64,000 bases of DNA from Diphasiastrum complanatum (GCA_029204225.1 CM055111.1:43772815-43836814), one strand, 5' to 3'; positions 48,015 through 58,654 are shown, counted from the first letter of the stretch. Numbers and translations are program-made. Notes: generated from the sequence alone by a model not told the origin.

Positions 48015-48290
48015 ACTTAGAATTTGCTTTGCACAGGAACACAGATCATGCTGCACAGTAACACAGACAGAAAATCACTCTCCTCAGCAAGCTCACATAG
48101 CAACTGTATTTCTCAAAATGAAATTACACAGTACATATAGTTGTTCACTCAAACAACCCATGCATGACCCAGGTTGCCGTTGGCGGGACGCGTGTCCCAT
48201 CGACTTGCCTTGTGGCGAGGCCAATTGATCTTTATCCACTGATAGGACCCACAGTACAGTAACACAGTGATTCTAACTTTAATTCTAACT
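48015..48290 (-). mobile_element. 5' LTR of Copia 'B'
   Basis: 276 bp, bordered inside by the primer-binding site and outside by the target duplication aaaac (48291-48295). Same length as the 3' LTR. Confidence 0.93.
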
Positions 48291-48348
48291 AAAACTTCAC
48301 ACTCAGAATAATCCAATGCTCCCATTTTATTAACTGTAAAAGAACTGA
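48291..48348 (-). pseudogene. Gypsy pol continuation beyond Copia 'B'
   Basis: Minus-strand codons LSSFTVNKMGALDYSECEV continue in frame into the Gypsy sequence left of 42234. This proves that Copia 'B' lies inside the Gypsy protease/RT lead. At about 48348 it meets Copia C2 integrase sequence in the opposite sense, the proposed inversion breakpoint. Confidence 0.8.
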
Positions 48349-48926
48349 GGTTAGGTGCAAATCTTCCGAAAACCTTTTGGGGTGAAGCTTTGTTGTGTGC
48401 CAATTTTATATGCATTAGATGGCCGAGTGTTGTATTGGATGGGAAAACACCTTTTGAGGTCTGGTTTGGTAGAAGGCCGAGTGTCAAGTTTTTCAAACTT
48501 TTGGATGCATTTGCTATATCAACATTACTCTTGATGATAGGACAAAGGCTGATCCATCTTCAAATAAAGGCATATTTGTTGGTCAGAGTGAGGTGAGAAA
48601 GGCTTACAAAGTCTATATTCCTTCAACTAAAAACGTTGGTCATTGGAAGAGATGTCATTTTTTATGAGGGAAATATTCCAAGTGATGATGTGGTTATTGG
48701 ATCTAACATTCTTGATGTTGATGATGCTTTGAATGTTGATGGTGATGAGCCTTTTTCAATCAAAAGCCAAGGAGGACGGCACTGGGCAAAGGAAACAACC
48801 TTTGAGGCTCAAATATGATGAGAATGATAAGCAAGTGAAAGTTACTCATTTTGCATTTCTCACATATTTTGGTGAATCTTCTTGTGTAGATGATGCTATG
48901 CAAGTGGGTGGTGGTTTCATGGAATG
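48349..48926 (+). pseudogene. Copia C2 integrase C-terminus and linker
   Basis: Plus-strand pieces in shifting frames: RLGANLPKTFWGEALLCANF, VVLDGKTPFEVWFGRRPSV, KGIFVGQSEVRKAYKVYI, IGRDVIFYEGNIPSDDVV, and a linker (DDAMQVGGGFME). It overlaps in content with the end of C1 (37180-37434) at about 90 percent identity, so it belongs to a different element. It ends in gaatg at 48922-48926, exactly where the Gypsy LTR begins. Confidence 0.85.
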
Positions 48927-49448
48927 TGTTATGTCCATGACCAGTACATAGGATACAGTATACTCCTAGTCTTGGATACATGGTACTCCAGTGAAACAAG
49001 CTATTAGTTATGCCACGTCATACTGGACGTGACCCGAAAGTAACTAATATCCTTGTGAGGCCCAGAACACACTAATTGGAGTTTAGACAAGGTATGAGAC
49101 AGTGTATGCATGTGCAGAGTTATCAATAGCAATTTTATGAATAGTTGGTCCATGCATAGGACTCTATTCTAGGTGAATCTATGTATAGGGAATATAGGGC
49201 TATGCATGGCTATGTGCCTAGGATGCATTAGGATCTATATAAGCGGTCCAAACTCACCCTACTCCTCATTATGATTCTTGATTCATTGCCAGGCTCTCAC
49301 TCTACATTCATGCTTCTTGCTCTTTGGCTTGGGGGTGAGGCTTCTAGAGATTGATTGGATGCTTCTACTTGGTTGGGTGGTTTCTCCACAATGTGTTATC
49401 CTTTGGTGTTTAGGATTTGTAAGCAGGATCTAAGGAGCTTCCCTTATA
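48927..49448 (+). mobile_element. 5' LTR of Gypsy element (inverted relative to its 3' LTR)
   Basis: 522 bp, tgttatgtccatgacc ... gagcttcccttata, with TATA-like ctatataagcgg. Preceded by gaatg and followed by a primer-binding site. Open frames within (e.g. 49355-49822) are LTR/leader artefacts. Confidence 0.93.
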
Positions 49449-49466
49449 GTGTTATCAGAGCAAGGC
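49449..49466 (+). other. Primer-binding site of Gypsy element
   Basis: gtgttatcagagcaaggc directly after the LTR. It fits the initiator tRNA-Met primer (TGGTATCAGAGC) with one mismatch and marks this LTR as the 5' one. Confidence 0.75.
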
Positions 49467-50265
49467 TTACAAGCTTGGAGAGGTGGTGCTTTTCATTGGA
49501 GCTTGGTGGTATTCAACAAGTATTCTCATCCAAGGAGAGGAGCAAGGTTGCAAGTTGGTGGATCTTCCCAAATTCAATTTGCATGTTCCATATCTCTCTC
49601 AAAACAATTGGCTGTTTTGAACTCGCACGTGTGAGTCCTAGGTGGCAGGCTGACATGGCAAGTGTCTTGTTCACTGAGTCTCCCTCTGTATTGATCTTTA
49701 CAGCACCCAATATGGTGTCCTGTAGCCAAAGATATGAGCATATGAAGTTTTGCAATTTTGTGAGCAAAATTGGTAAAATTTCCAATTGGTCTGATTGCAT
49801 GCATGACAATTTCCTATTTTGAGGTACTGCACTTGCATGGAATGTCTGCATGTGGTTTCTCTGAGTGATTTTGACATGCATGAGTTGGTTAGATCTGTTT
49901 GAGTGGTCATACGCATGTACTTTGACGATTAATACAAAACTGGAATTTATAGTTGACAATATCCCTAGAACTGAATTTTTACGTAAAATTCCGTAAAGTT
50001 AAAAATCAATTTAATGTCGCATGTCTTGCATGTCTGATGGACATTAATGAAGTAAAATTAAGAATTGAACAATGAATTGAATTTTCGATTTCGATTGCTT
50101 ATTAACTGACTGTGATTTTTATGAATTTTTAGAAAACGTAAAAAAATAAAATAAAATTAAAAGTGCGAAACTCGAAATTTTTAGTTTTTTTCAGTTTCTT
50201 GTAATATCTAAAAAATTGACTAGAAATAGTGACTTGACCATATTGGAGTCAATTTCAGTCAGTTT
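49467..50265 (+). mobile_element. Gypsy leader
   Basis: Non-coding leader between primer-binding site and gag, strongly AT-rich from about 49930. No convincing gene on either strand. Confidence 0.6.
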
Positions 50266-51240
50266 TTGGTCAACAATACTTCACTATTAGTTAATCAGAT
50301 ATTAACTAAATTTATTAATTTCCAGGATAGATATATCGAGATGGCGGAAGAAACTTCAAATCAAGTTGCAAATCCAGGTGCGCTATCTAATATGGTGATT
50401 TGTCAGCAGTTGAGTATGGCACTCAATGATATGAATAATCGCAATCAGATGAGAGATCAGCAAATGGAGGTTCTTTTTAATCATGTCAAATTGATGTCTT
50501 CACCCAATCTCGGTTTTCAATCGGAGGTTTATGCGGGCGAGAAGAAGGAGAAGAAACTTGAGGTCGTCGAGGACTGGCTGGCCAAGCGGAGTAGTTACTT
50601 CAATCTGCACGGTGTTCCTGATGAGAAGAAAATTGAAAGTGTCGTGTTGTTCTTACGTGGCAAAGCGTCATCGTAGTGGCGAGATTTACCAGTGAAGCCA
50701 ACTACTTGGGATGCGTTTGCGGAAGTTTTTAAGAAAGCTTTCATAGTTGCTGATGACGTGGACTACTACCTAAAGTTCGTGAACTGCAAGATGGGTACAA
50801 AGAGTTTAGACTCTTATATCCAGGAATTCATGGACCTATGGAATAGGGTTCCATCATTCGATGCGAAGTTGGCATTATGGCAGTTTGTCCTAGGTTTGCC
50901 AACTAACTATCAGAACAAATGCAGACTTTCATGTGCAAAGCCTCGAGGATGCGTTTCGGATTGCGAAAGTGGTGGCATTCAGGAAGCAATTTGCAAATTC
51001 CAACCACTTTGAAAACCAAGAAGGTTAAGAAGCGCGGTCCAGACCAAGCAAAATATTTTGACGAATCAGATCAAGCAGCATCGGAACCCAGGAAGCCGAA
51101 GAGAAAGAGATTCAAAAAATCTATGTCCTGGGAAAAGACTAAAAGAGAGAAGTTATGTTTTGTCTGTAAGAACCCTGGACATATGACGAAATTTTGTCCA
51201 GAAAGGAAGAAAGGGTCTGCTCACATGATTGAAATCCCAG
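50266..51240 (+). pseudogene. Gypsy gag
   Basis: Likely start MAEETSNQVANPGALSNM at 50341. The gag core reads VVEDWLAKRSSYFNLHG, VVLFLRGKASS, a TAG at 50674-50676, then in the same frame WRDLPVKPTTWDAF, FVNCKMGTKSLDSYIQEF and LALWQFVLGLPTNYQNK. A frameshift near 50990 leads to a basic stretch (KKRGPDQAKYF, RKPKRKRFKKSMSW) and the zinc knuckle CFVCKNPGHMTKFC at about 51157. Apart from one stop and one or two shifts the gag is complete. Confidence 0.9.
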
Positions 51241-51349
51241 GAGACAATGGTAAGACTTTGGAAATCAACCTAACTGATTGTGAGTGTGAATGTTCTTTTA
51301 GAACTACTTCTTTCTTGCCTAATGAACTTTTTCGTTTAATGTTCTTTTA

Positions 51350-51690
51350 TTGGACAATGGTTTAACTCATAATTTTATTAATTCTTGTCTTGTGCAGAAA
51401 CTCAGCTTGGAAACTGAAGCCAGTAATCATAGATATAAAGTTTATCTAGCTTCAGGAGCAGAGTTTGAGACTTGGAACGTAAAAGTCTCGAAGCTCCCAG
51501 TTTTGGTGCAAGGACACACAGAATTAGTTAATTTTCATGTTTTAGACCTAGCTCGTACTGATTTAATTTTAGGTTACGAATGGTTATTCAATAAATCGCC
51601 TTCTCTATTAATTGATTTTGAGAGAAACATCTTATCATATTGCAACCATGATCTAGCAAAAGATCCATCTTCCCAACAAACTGGAATATT
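51350..51690 (+). pseudogene. Gypsy aspartic protease-like domain
   Basis: Reads LDNGLTHNFINSCLVQKLSL, VYLASGAEFETWNVKVSKLP, VNFHVLDLARTDLILGYEWL, IDFERNILSYCNHDL. This is the retropepsin fold of Ty3/Gypsy (usual motif DSGATHNFI), but with D-N-G-L in place of D-S-G-A. The frame runs open into the minisatellite, so the linker to RT has been replaced by repeat units. Confidence 0.82.
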
Positions 51691-51699
51691 TGCAACAAC

Positions 51700-52425
51700 A
51701 CCACCACTTTGGAAAAAATTCGAGTCTTCAGAAAAATTCGAGTCTTTGAAAAATTTGAGTCTTTGGAAAAATTTGATGATTAGAAAAAATTCCATCTTTC
51801 GAAAAAAATTGAGTCTTCAGAAAAAATTGAGTCTTCTTAAAAATTCGAGTCTTGAAAAAAAATTCGAGTTTTTGAAAAAATTCGAGTCTTAAAAAAAAAT
51901 CGATTCTTTGGAACAGATTCAAGTCTTTGAAAAATTTGAGTCTTTAAAACAATTCGAGTTTTTTACAAAGCGTCGAAAAATATACAAAGGGTCGTATTTT
52001 ACTCTACGTCGAAAAATATACAAAGGGTCAAAATAAATCCAGCTCGATCCGATCCGATCCGATACAATCTAGGGTCGAAAAATCCTTCATTGAAAAATTT
52101 GAGTCTTCGGGAAAAATCGAGTCTTCGGAAAAAAATCGAGTCTATGGAAAACTTCGAGTCTTTAGAAAATTCGAATTTTCGAAAAATTTTGATCATTTGA
52201 AAAAATTTGAGTCTTTGAAAAATTCAATCCTTCGAAAAAATTCAAGTCTTTGAATAATTCGAGTCTTCTTAAAAATTCGAGTCTTTGGAAAAATTTGAGT
52301 CTTTGGATAAATTCGAGTCTTTGAAAAAATTCGAACCTTTGAAAAAACTCGAACCTTTGAAAAAATTGGGGCCTTTGAAAAAATTCGAGCCTTTGGAAAA
52401 ATTTGAGTCTTTGGAGATTATCAAA
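51700..52425 (+). repeat. Minisatellite, 17-19-bp unit, inside the Gypsy protease-RT linker
   Basis: About 30-35 copies of aattcgagtctttgaaaaa and variants (gagtcttcgg, gagccttt, gaacctttg). The array is interrupted at about 51970-52080 by a non-repeat segment in which tacaaagggtcg and gatccgatcc recur. Partly in frame, it encodes KFESLKK/KFEPLKK-type heptads (e.g. 52285-52420). The homologous part of the pol lead on the other side (42000-42233, 48291-48348) has no such repeat. Confidence 0.9.
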
Positions 52426-52984
52426 CTACAGATACATTCGAGTAATGGAGTCTTTTTGCTATTTTTTGAGATGTAATATTTGTGAAAATCACCGAATCCA
52501 CCATTCCTTCTAGCGCAGAATAAACATACTAATTCTCCCAAAATGGAAAGCACGCAAACGTTTCGGTTTCATATATAAATATGCAAATTTTGTAGAAAAC
52601 AAACTTGACAACAATCAAGACTGCCCTTTGCTCTCTGATGTTTAAGTCAACGATCAAAGCCACAAAACACGTTACAATGCCACCAAACCCCACCTATTGG
52701 TCAAACAATCAGAGACTTTCTATAGCCAGCGTTATCACGCTCAACAAAACTGAAGCTATTACTTCAAGTCATTGTACTCATTGTTGATATTAATTAGAGT
52801 TAGCATTTCTGTTGAACTTCAAATATAATTAAAATATATCACATGTGTTACAAAGTCTCAAGCCTCCACTTTATTCCATGTTCAAGTGGCGTAATTTGTC
52901 ACAGTTTTTGAATCAGTGTGTTAGTGAAAGTCTTGCTCTCTCGTGCTCGAGTTTTCGATTTTTTGAAGTAATCTGTTGGTAGAG
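52426..52984. other. Unassigned right flank of the stack
   Basis: Starts gattatcaaactacagatac immediately after the last minisatellite unit. No Copia C2 or Gypsy sequence recognised. This is the other presumed inversion breakpoint. Confidence 0.35.
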
Positions 52985-53216
52985 TAAAGAGTGCCCGCTG
53001 ATGGTGCGCGCGCGCGCGCGTGTGTGTGTGTTTGTGTGTGTGTGAGTTTGTATATTTTTTGTGGGAGATAAGTTATAAAATTCATGAGAAATATTGTCAA
53101 GGTATTCAAGTAAAGAGTGCCTGCCGATGGCGAGTGTGTGTGTGTGTGTGAGTTTCTATATTTTTTGTGGGAGATAAGTTATAAAATTCATGAAAAATAT
53201 TGTCAAGGTACTCAAC
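52985..53216. repeat. ~115-bp duplication containing (GC)n(GT)n
   Basis: Two copies of a segment from agagtgcc[c/t]g to gtcaaggta[t/c]tcaa. The left copy has gcgcgcgcgcgcgcg (53005-53020) plus a GT tract to about 53044, and the right copy has only a GT tract (53130-53151). Alternating purine-pyrimidine runs have Z-DNA potential. Confidence 0.88.
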
Positions 53217-55350
53217 CACCAACCTAAAATAAGAACTCGAATGTAAAACAAAAAAAACTTCAGAGCTAGGTTTTTTAAGATTTCTAGATTAAAAAAATAG
53301 TTTGTGTAAAGAAAACTTGAAAATTCAGATTTATATCTTGTTATAATTATCATGGCCGCCTTATTCATCATGTGAATTTTGAACTGGTCGGTGTCCCGAA
53401 ATGCATTAGTTGCATGAAATTTATCCCATTATTCCTACACCAAGGACACTAAGAAGATAGATCATATCGATGCCGTACAGGGTCCTTTCAAGTTCCTGAT
53501 TTCAAAGGATCGACCTTGCATTGATTGCCCCTTGAACTTGTTATTGCAGAGCATCTTAGAAGAAGTTAAGTGCGAAATGTCGATGAATCTGTCAAAAATC
53601 TAACATGCATTCTGCATATTTTTGACGTAGTCTTTGTGATTTGTAATAAGAATCAAGTAGCAATGGAAAACCTGTACGAAAGCCTTGGTGTCACCCAATC
53701 AGATTTCTTGCACTCGTCTGCAAGGCCTTACAGCCAAATCAATGGAGACAAAAAATCTTAAATCTTGGAAACTGACCGCTTCGAGCTCACGATAGATATT
53801 TTATTATCTGGTTACAGTTTGACTGGCAATTACAAGTGATCCACAAAATCGATGAACTCGTTTCTTAGCATTCATAAAGATCTGCATTGCCTTATTGTTG
53901 TTTTGTGGCTATTTTCCATTTTTTTAAGGGAAGAAGTGCATGTCAACCTCACAATAGGCAAACATTGTCGTGTGACCTTAATTATATATTGACCACACAA
54001 TATTTATAGTGCATGTATTTGTCTTTTAATAAGGAACATAAGCATAACTGATTGAAGACAGTTCACATAAGCATTTGATATGTTACCTTGATTCATGAAC
54101 CAATTACATCTTATCTTGTAAGATGCAAGCAAAACAGTCTTTCTTCATTGAGAAACTTGTACGCAATCTAAAAGTTTCCTTTTGATTTGGACAGATTCTA
54201 GCTCTGCTTCATTTCTTTGACAGAACAGACTTAGAGCAACTTTTGTAAAATAACTAAATTAAGCAATTGTCTATGGTTAATGTATCAAGTAGAGAGTGTC
54301 CAAAACATCAAGAAATTAAGCCAACACACTTTGATTGGAACACTCTCTTCGCTACATTATGATAATGCGTCACTGACAGACCCGATATTTCTAACGATCC
54401 CCTTTTAGAAGCACATAGATATTACACGAAAGTGTCTCATTAGCTTAATTCTTGTTGAATGCTCACCTCCATTGAACCATACAGCCAGGGGTGGGATGAC
54501 GAATTGGGATGATCTACCTCAGAAACCAGTAAAATAGTGCACAGCCGTGTTCTTTATTGACAATCACCTCTCCTGCATACTGATTAAAGTTGACAGTTGG
54601 CTGTCCTGCTAATCCTTGCACCACTATAAGACAGCTAACCACAAAGTGCAAGGTTAGCTTCATGTACAATACTAACTCTCATATATAACATTTTCCAAGG
54701 GCCCAAGGATAGGCACAAGTCATATTTCGCCACATCAGTCCGTGTAGATGACAAGCTGGAGTGTTCATTGACTCTTTAGCCAAGCTATTAAGGGGTATGT
54801 AACCACACCTTCTGAATGCAAGCTCTTCATTGCAGTATAGCAACAGATCTCATCCTATTTGGTTGTTCAATATCATTATTAACAAATGGAAGAAAAAATT
54901 TGATATTATATTGAGGCATCATATCTAAGCCTACACAAAATATCGATGACCCACTTGAGCTAGTGGTCGATTGTATGTATAGCTACAAAACACTCGCACA
55001 GAATCTATTGTTGAGTTTAAATACTTACTGCAAAAGGAAAGCCAGGAGGATGGAGAAGGAAAGATTCTTTGGAACGTCCATAAAGAAGATACGTAAATTC
55101 TTTCAAATAGTTTCAGAGCCTACCTGCTACTAAGCTACATTGTGCATAAGCCATTCACTCATACCCTTGCATCAGCTAAAAGCAAAACAACTACCCACGG
55201 AGAAACTATGTAGTTGCCCTAACCAAAGGCTTTTGTGGAAAATGAGCAAGCTTACTTGTAAAAAGTAGATCTCTGCAGGAGACATCTTCACAGCTATATG
55301 ATGCGTGAAAGACAAAGATTTCTTAGAAAAATCCAGAATTTACATGTGGC
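53217..55350. other. Unassigned
   Basis: AT-rich. A 63-codon plus-strand frame (53570-53761, LTCILHIFDVVFVICNKNQV) has no known motif. No RNA gene or TE border seen. Confidence 0.3.
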
Positions 55351-55547
55351 TTAATGAGCTACGTGAGCGAAAAAAGACCACAAGTTCCAGGTTTTGCAAG
55401 TCATCACCACTAGTGATGGCAAAGCCCTGCTCTTGGAAGGTCTTTGCGGCATCGATGAAGGAGGTGTAGTCCCAGAAGCCCCGAGCGTGCGCCTGAGGCT
55501 CGTTCCTTTGGTTGAACATGGCCTCAAATTGGTCAATTGTGAAATCT
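55351..55547 (-). pseudogene. GH19 chitinase fragment
   Basis: On the minus strand one frame reads FTIDQFEAMFNQRNEPQAHA, then RGFWDYTSFIDAAKTF and FAITSGDDLQNLELV. This matches the N-terminal part of the glycoside hydrolase family 19 catalytic domain, where FxxMFxxRN and FIxAAxxFPxFxxxGD are typical. After that the frame shifts by one base and continues FFAHVAH followed by a stop, where the family has the catalytic Glu (HET). An AG acceptor-like site precedes the frame at about 55547. Only about 65 residues of the usual ~200 are present. It is an exon-sized relic, not a working enzyme. Confidence 0.7.
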
Positions 55548-57056
55548 CATCCATGGTTTTGTTGCAGTGAACCGGTCCCTTATAGAGATCTGATTTTGAT
55601 GCAAAACACAGGCTTAGAATATGTTTTTGTGGCTGCCCATGGTAACAACCCTGCACACAGAAACGTTGCAAGCAACAATAGCACCACTCGCTTCACAAGG
55701 CCAAAGCTGAGAAAAACAACAGATCCAAGCCAATCAGCAATAATGCAGCAGATGGGCAGCAATGAAAGATCAGAGGGGATGAAAATGCAGCCATTAAACA
55801 GTGAAGGATGCAAGACCCGGGATGGATGAAGCAGAAGAGAGGAGAGGGCGAGAGAAGAGAGAGGGCCATATTCATTCACATATATGCACTTCATGTCCAT
55901 ATATACACCTGGTAAAAAGCATCCAGTCAGGCTTCCACATATGTCAAACTTGATTCCTTCAATCGTTTTCAGTCGTACCAGTAGCTCACATGGGTCTGTT
56001 GCCTCATCATTTCAAATGGGTTTTGATCAGTATTTTAATGTTGTATACGTGTAGTAAAGCTACTGTTATGGCAGTTCGATTCGATCATGTGAAGCATTTG
56101 TTACACTTGAAAGATTTCCCTTGGCACATCGTTGTAGGTGGCTCAAAGCCAACACCCGATTCTGATTCATCTCCAGGGGGGAGTAATTTGTGTATTAGGC
56201 AGACGACAGTCACTTTTTGCGCCATGTTCAGTAACCGCACGCTGCCTTGTACAACGGCTCCAGGAGGCCGACGGCCAGCTTGAATAGAGTTGTTTTGCCT
56301 CCACCAAAGGGTCTGATCAATTCCATCTTTTTCTTTTGGCTCGCTGTTCCGTTTGTTGCACTAGTTTTTCAAGCCCCCTGTTCTGATCCATAGTTGAAAT
56401 CTGACCCCACACCTCCTTACGGCGTAGCTCATTGCTCACTGCCAATTGCTCCTGAAAGTTTGTCAAGCATAGATTATATTATATATATATTGCGGGCTTT
56501 TGCTTCCGCGTTTATCCATTCCTTCCCACAAAAAAGGGCGAACCTTGCTGGGAAAAGACCATCCATTATTTCATTTACGGATCCCGTTTCATATTTACAA
56601 GCTTCCCTCGAAAAATAGACTTGTATCGAACAACTAGAAAAAAGGGTCACTTCATTTATTTTTTGATTAAAATCGTAGCATTTGTCGTCTCTGCCTTTGC
56701 ATTTGTCGTCTTTGCCTTTGCAGGTCTTTATCTGTTTTGTTGTCGAGAGACAGATGGGCAGACACGATCTGTCCAGTCCAGCTTGCCTTCATGCAGTACA
56801 TTTTAGCTTTCATGAAGCAATATGCCTCATCAATACCACAAATGCCAGAAAAATTTGCACAGTAATTCTTAGCATCAAAACGTCTTCTGGATTGCTCATG
56901 AGAGTTTAAACTGCTTATGTAGATCTGATCGCACAGAAGATTGCACCTATGCACCCTGGGCCACAAACCGTTGTCATGATAAGACCAAATCTATCCCTTG
57001 CAATCTGGCTCTAAATGTGAGAAAGGATAGTATTTGAGCAGGCTGTTGCCATTACC
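55548..57056. other. Unassigned; possible upstream remains of the chitinase relic
   Basis: 55580-55900 minus contains hydrophobic frames (MAAFSSPLIFHCCPSAALLL) that could be a decayed signal peptide exon, but they are not in frame with the GH19 fragment. A 23-bp element (ctctgcctttgcatttgtcg) is doubled at about 56690-56733. Plus-strand frames 55990-56283 and 56394-56618 are unrecognised. Confidence 0.3.
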
Positions 57057-57320
57057 ATGGAGATCAGTGAAAGTCATGCTGTGGAGATCGGCTCAAACTT
57101 GATTGACGCCCTTGCTATGGAGATCGACCCCAAACCGTGGTCGCTGCCTCATCCTCAGTCGTGGAGAGAGAGCGAGAAAGAGAAACAGAGGAGTTACAAA
57201 AAAAAGGAGCCTCATCCTCAGTCGTGGAGAGAGAGCGAGAAAGAAAAACAGAGGAGTTACAAAAAAAAGGAGAGAAATATAGAAAAAAGAGAAAAAGGCC
57301 AACGTTTCAAATTTAGTTGA
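57057..57320 (+). repeat. ~62-bp tandem duplication in a small open frame
   Basis: cctcatcctcagtcgtggag ... gttacaaaaaaaaggag occurs twice (about 57147-57209 and 57210-57271). An 87-codon frame runs through it (MEISESHAVEIGSNLIDALA, then two HPQSWRESEKEKQRSYKKKE units). No family is recognised, and the strong base bias makes a real gene doubtful. Confidence 0.6.
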
Positions 57321-57330
57321 AAGGGTCCTT

Positions 57331-57515
57331 AGATGCATGCATGCATTGGGAGAAGGGCCATGCATCCTTTTCCCCATACATGCATCCTCCTCCCCAAGTT
57401 TTTTAGTTAGGAAAGGCTCATGCATGGGTGAGGGAAGGAGATGCATGGGTGCACCCATAACCATGTGACCAGAAGTGTGCATAAGTTTAAATATATATAT
57501 ATATATATTGGCCAA
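57331..57515. repeat. CATGCA-rich cluster and (TA)n
   Basis: About eight catgca or tgcatg motifs in 130 bp (atgcatgcatgcattgg, ccatgcatcc, acatgcatcc, catgcatgg, gatgcatggg), then (TA)n at 57491-57511. CATGCA is the core of the RY element bound by plant B3 factors, but here the spacing looks like simple local duplication. Confidence 0.55.
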
Positions 57516-58654
57516 CTCCGGCTGAAATACGAGTTACCGGAAGAAAAATGGATTCATCAGCCGCAGATCTGTTGCACCCAGAATGAGATGGACCAGTGTA
57601 ACTGCAAAATGAGTTACCACAGATGGACTAGTACATTGCGCTCTCACTTCGGTTTCTCAACTAGCTTGACAGATTTCTACTATATACCAGCTTTTCTCTG
57701 AATCTCAAGCCATAGTCGCTTTCAAAAAGCACTTCCGATAAGAGCTGTCAAACTAGCAATGAGCGGATCATCATACTTGTGGATTCTTAAATATGAGATA
57801 GATGACACTGCAAATCTAGATAAATATCTCTCTTTTGTCTGCTGTTTCTCTGTAGTCAATCAGAGCAGATCCAATCAATAAAGCATGGAATAGAACAGTT
57901 TATCCCTTGTTTTGAAGTCATACAACTACCAAAACATTGTTATATCTACTCGGGGCTTCTGTAGGATAAAGTACTCCACACAAAGGAAGAAGAAGGGCCA
58001 GTAAAAGAGTGTTGTCATATCAGGAGCAATGCCACACCATCACCCTCTTTGGCCAGCGAGAAAGGAGCCACGTTCCTTCTCTTTATCTAGAACTAGCATG
58101 CATAGGATGCAATGGATCAAATTCATGGATGCAATGCAGTCTCTATCAGGCTTCAGTCTTCACACTCTTAGCATCACACACACAAGGGAATGTAGGCGGG
58201 CCGCTGGCTTGCTTGGTGTTGATTTTTCAGCCTACATGAAGGCCCTTCATCGCACCTAGGAATGAGCAGACCTCCATCGCTGGTACATGGGAAGAGCGTG
58301 CAAGAGAGGCCATGAAAGAGCGTGTCTCCTTTGATAGCCCCTGCTCTGAAAATCAAGAGAAGAAAACGAGCAGATGGGCGGAAAAATGAACTCATGAACA
58401 GGCAAAACGGCGACTGCAGACAAAACGCAGCTGAAAGCTCCTGAAAATAGTGAAACGCACCTTACCTATGCTACTTGGAAGGCAAACATGGACCTCGACA
58501 CATTCAGCTACAGGCATGTATCATATGAAGAAAGTTTATTGCGTTAGTTGGTACTGGCAACACACATTCCTTCATATAGCAGCCAAGCAGCATCTTGTAT
58601 ACATGCTACTTCTCATTCATTTGAAATTACTCAGATGCTTCACGATATCCAACA
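57516..58654. other. Unassigned
   Basis: Frames at 58009-58259 and 58450-58698 (plus) show no motifs. No TE border recognised. Confidence 0.3.

Larger units (their letters stand above)
42234..48290 (-). mobile_element. Near-complete Copia 'B' retrotransposon (6,057 bp)
   Basis: Two 276-bp LTRs, a primer-binding site, long leader, gag, protease, integrase, RT, RNase H and polypurine tract in the standard Copia order (integrase before RT). It is flanked by the 5-bp target duplication aaaac (42229-42233 and 48291-48295). It sits inside the Gypsy element, whose reading frame resumes on either side. LTR termini are AGTTAG...CTAAGT, not TG...CA. The LTRs differ at about 16 of 276 positions. A few nonsense and frameshift lesions make it non-autonomous. 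Confidence 0.95.

Noticed and set aside
48149-48496. 115-codon minus frame across the LTR, Gypsy piece and Copia C2
   Set aside because: It spans three unrelated elements, so it is a chance fusion frame.
49355-49959. Frames in the Gypsy LTR end and leader (155 and 148 codons)
   Set aside because: They start inside the LTR or lie antisense in the leader; no motif; not conserved in the sister LTR's flank.
56200-56325. Minus-strand GGGKTTLF followed by LAVGLLEP, resembling a P-loop
   Set aside because: It lacks the full Walker A spacing and any Walker B or signature motif, and stops follow within 20 codons. Too little to call an ATPase.
56394-56660. Organelle-derived DNA
   Set aside because: The texture briefly suggested organellar sequence, but I could not match any organelle gene, so no claim is made.
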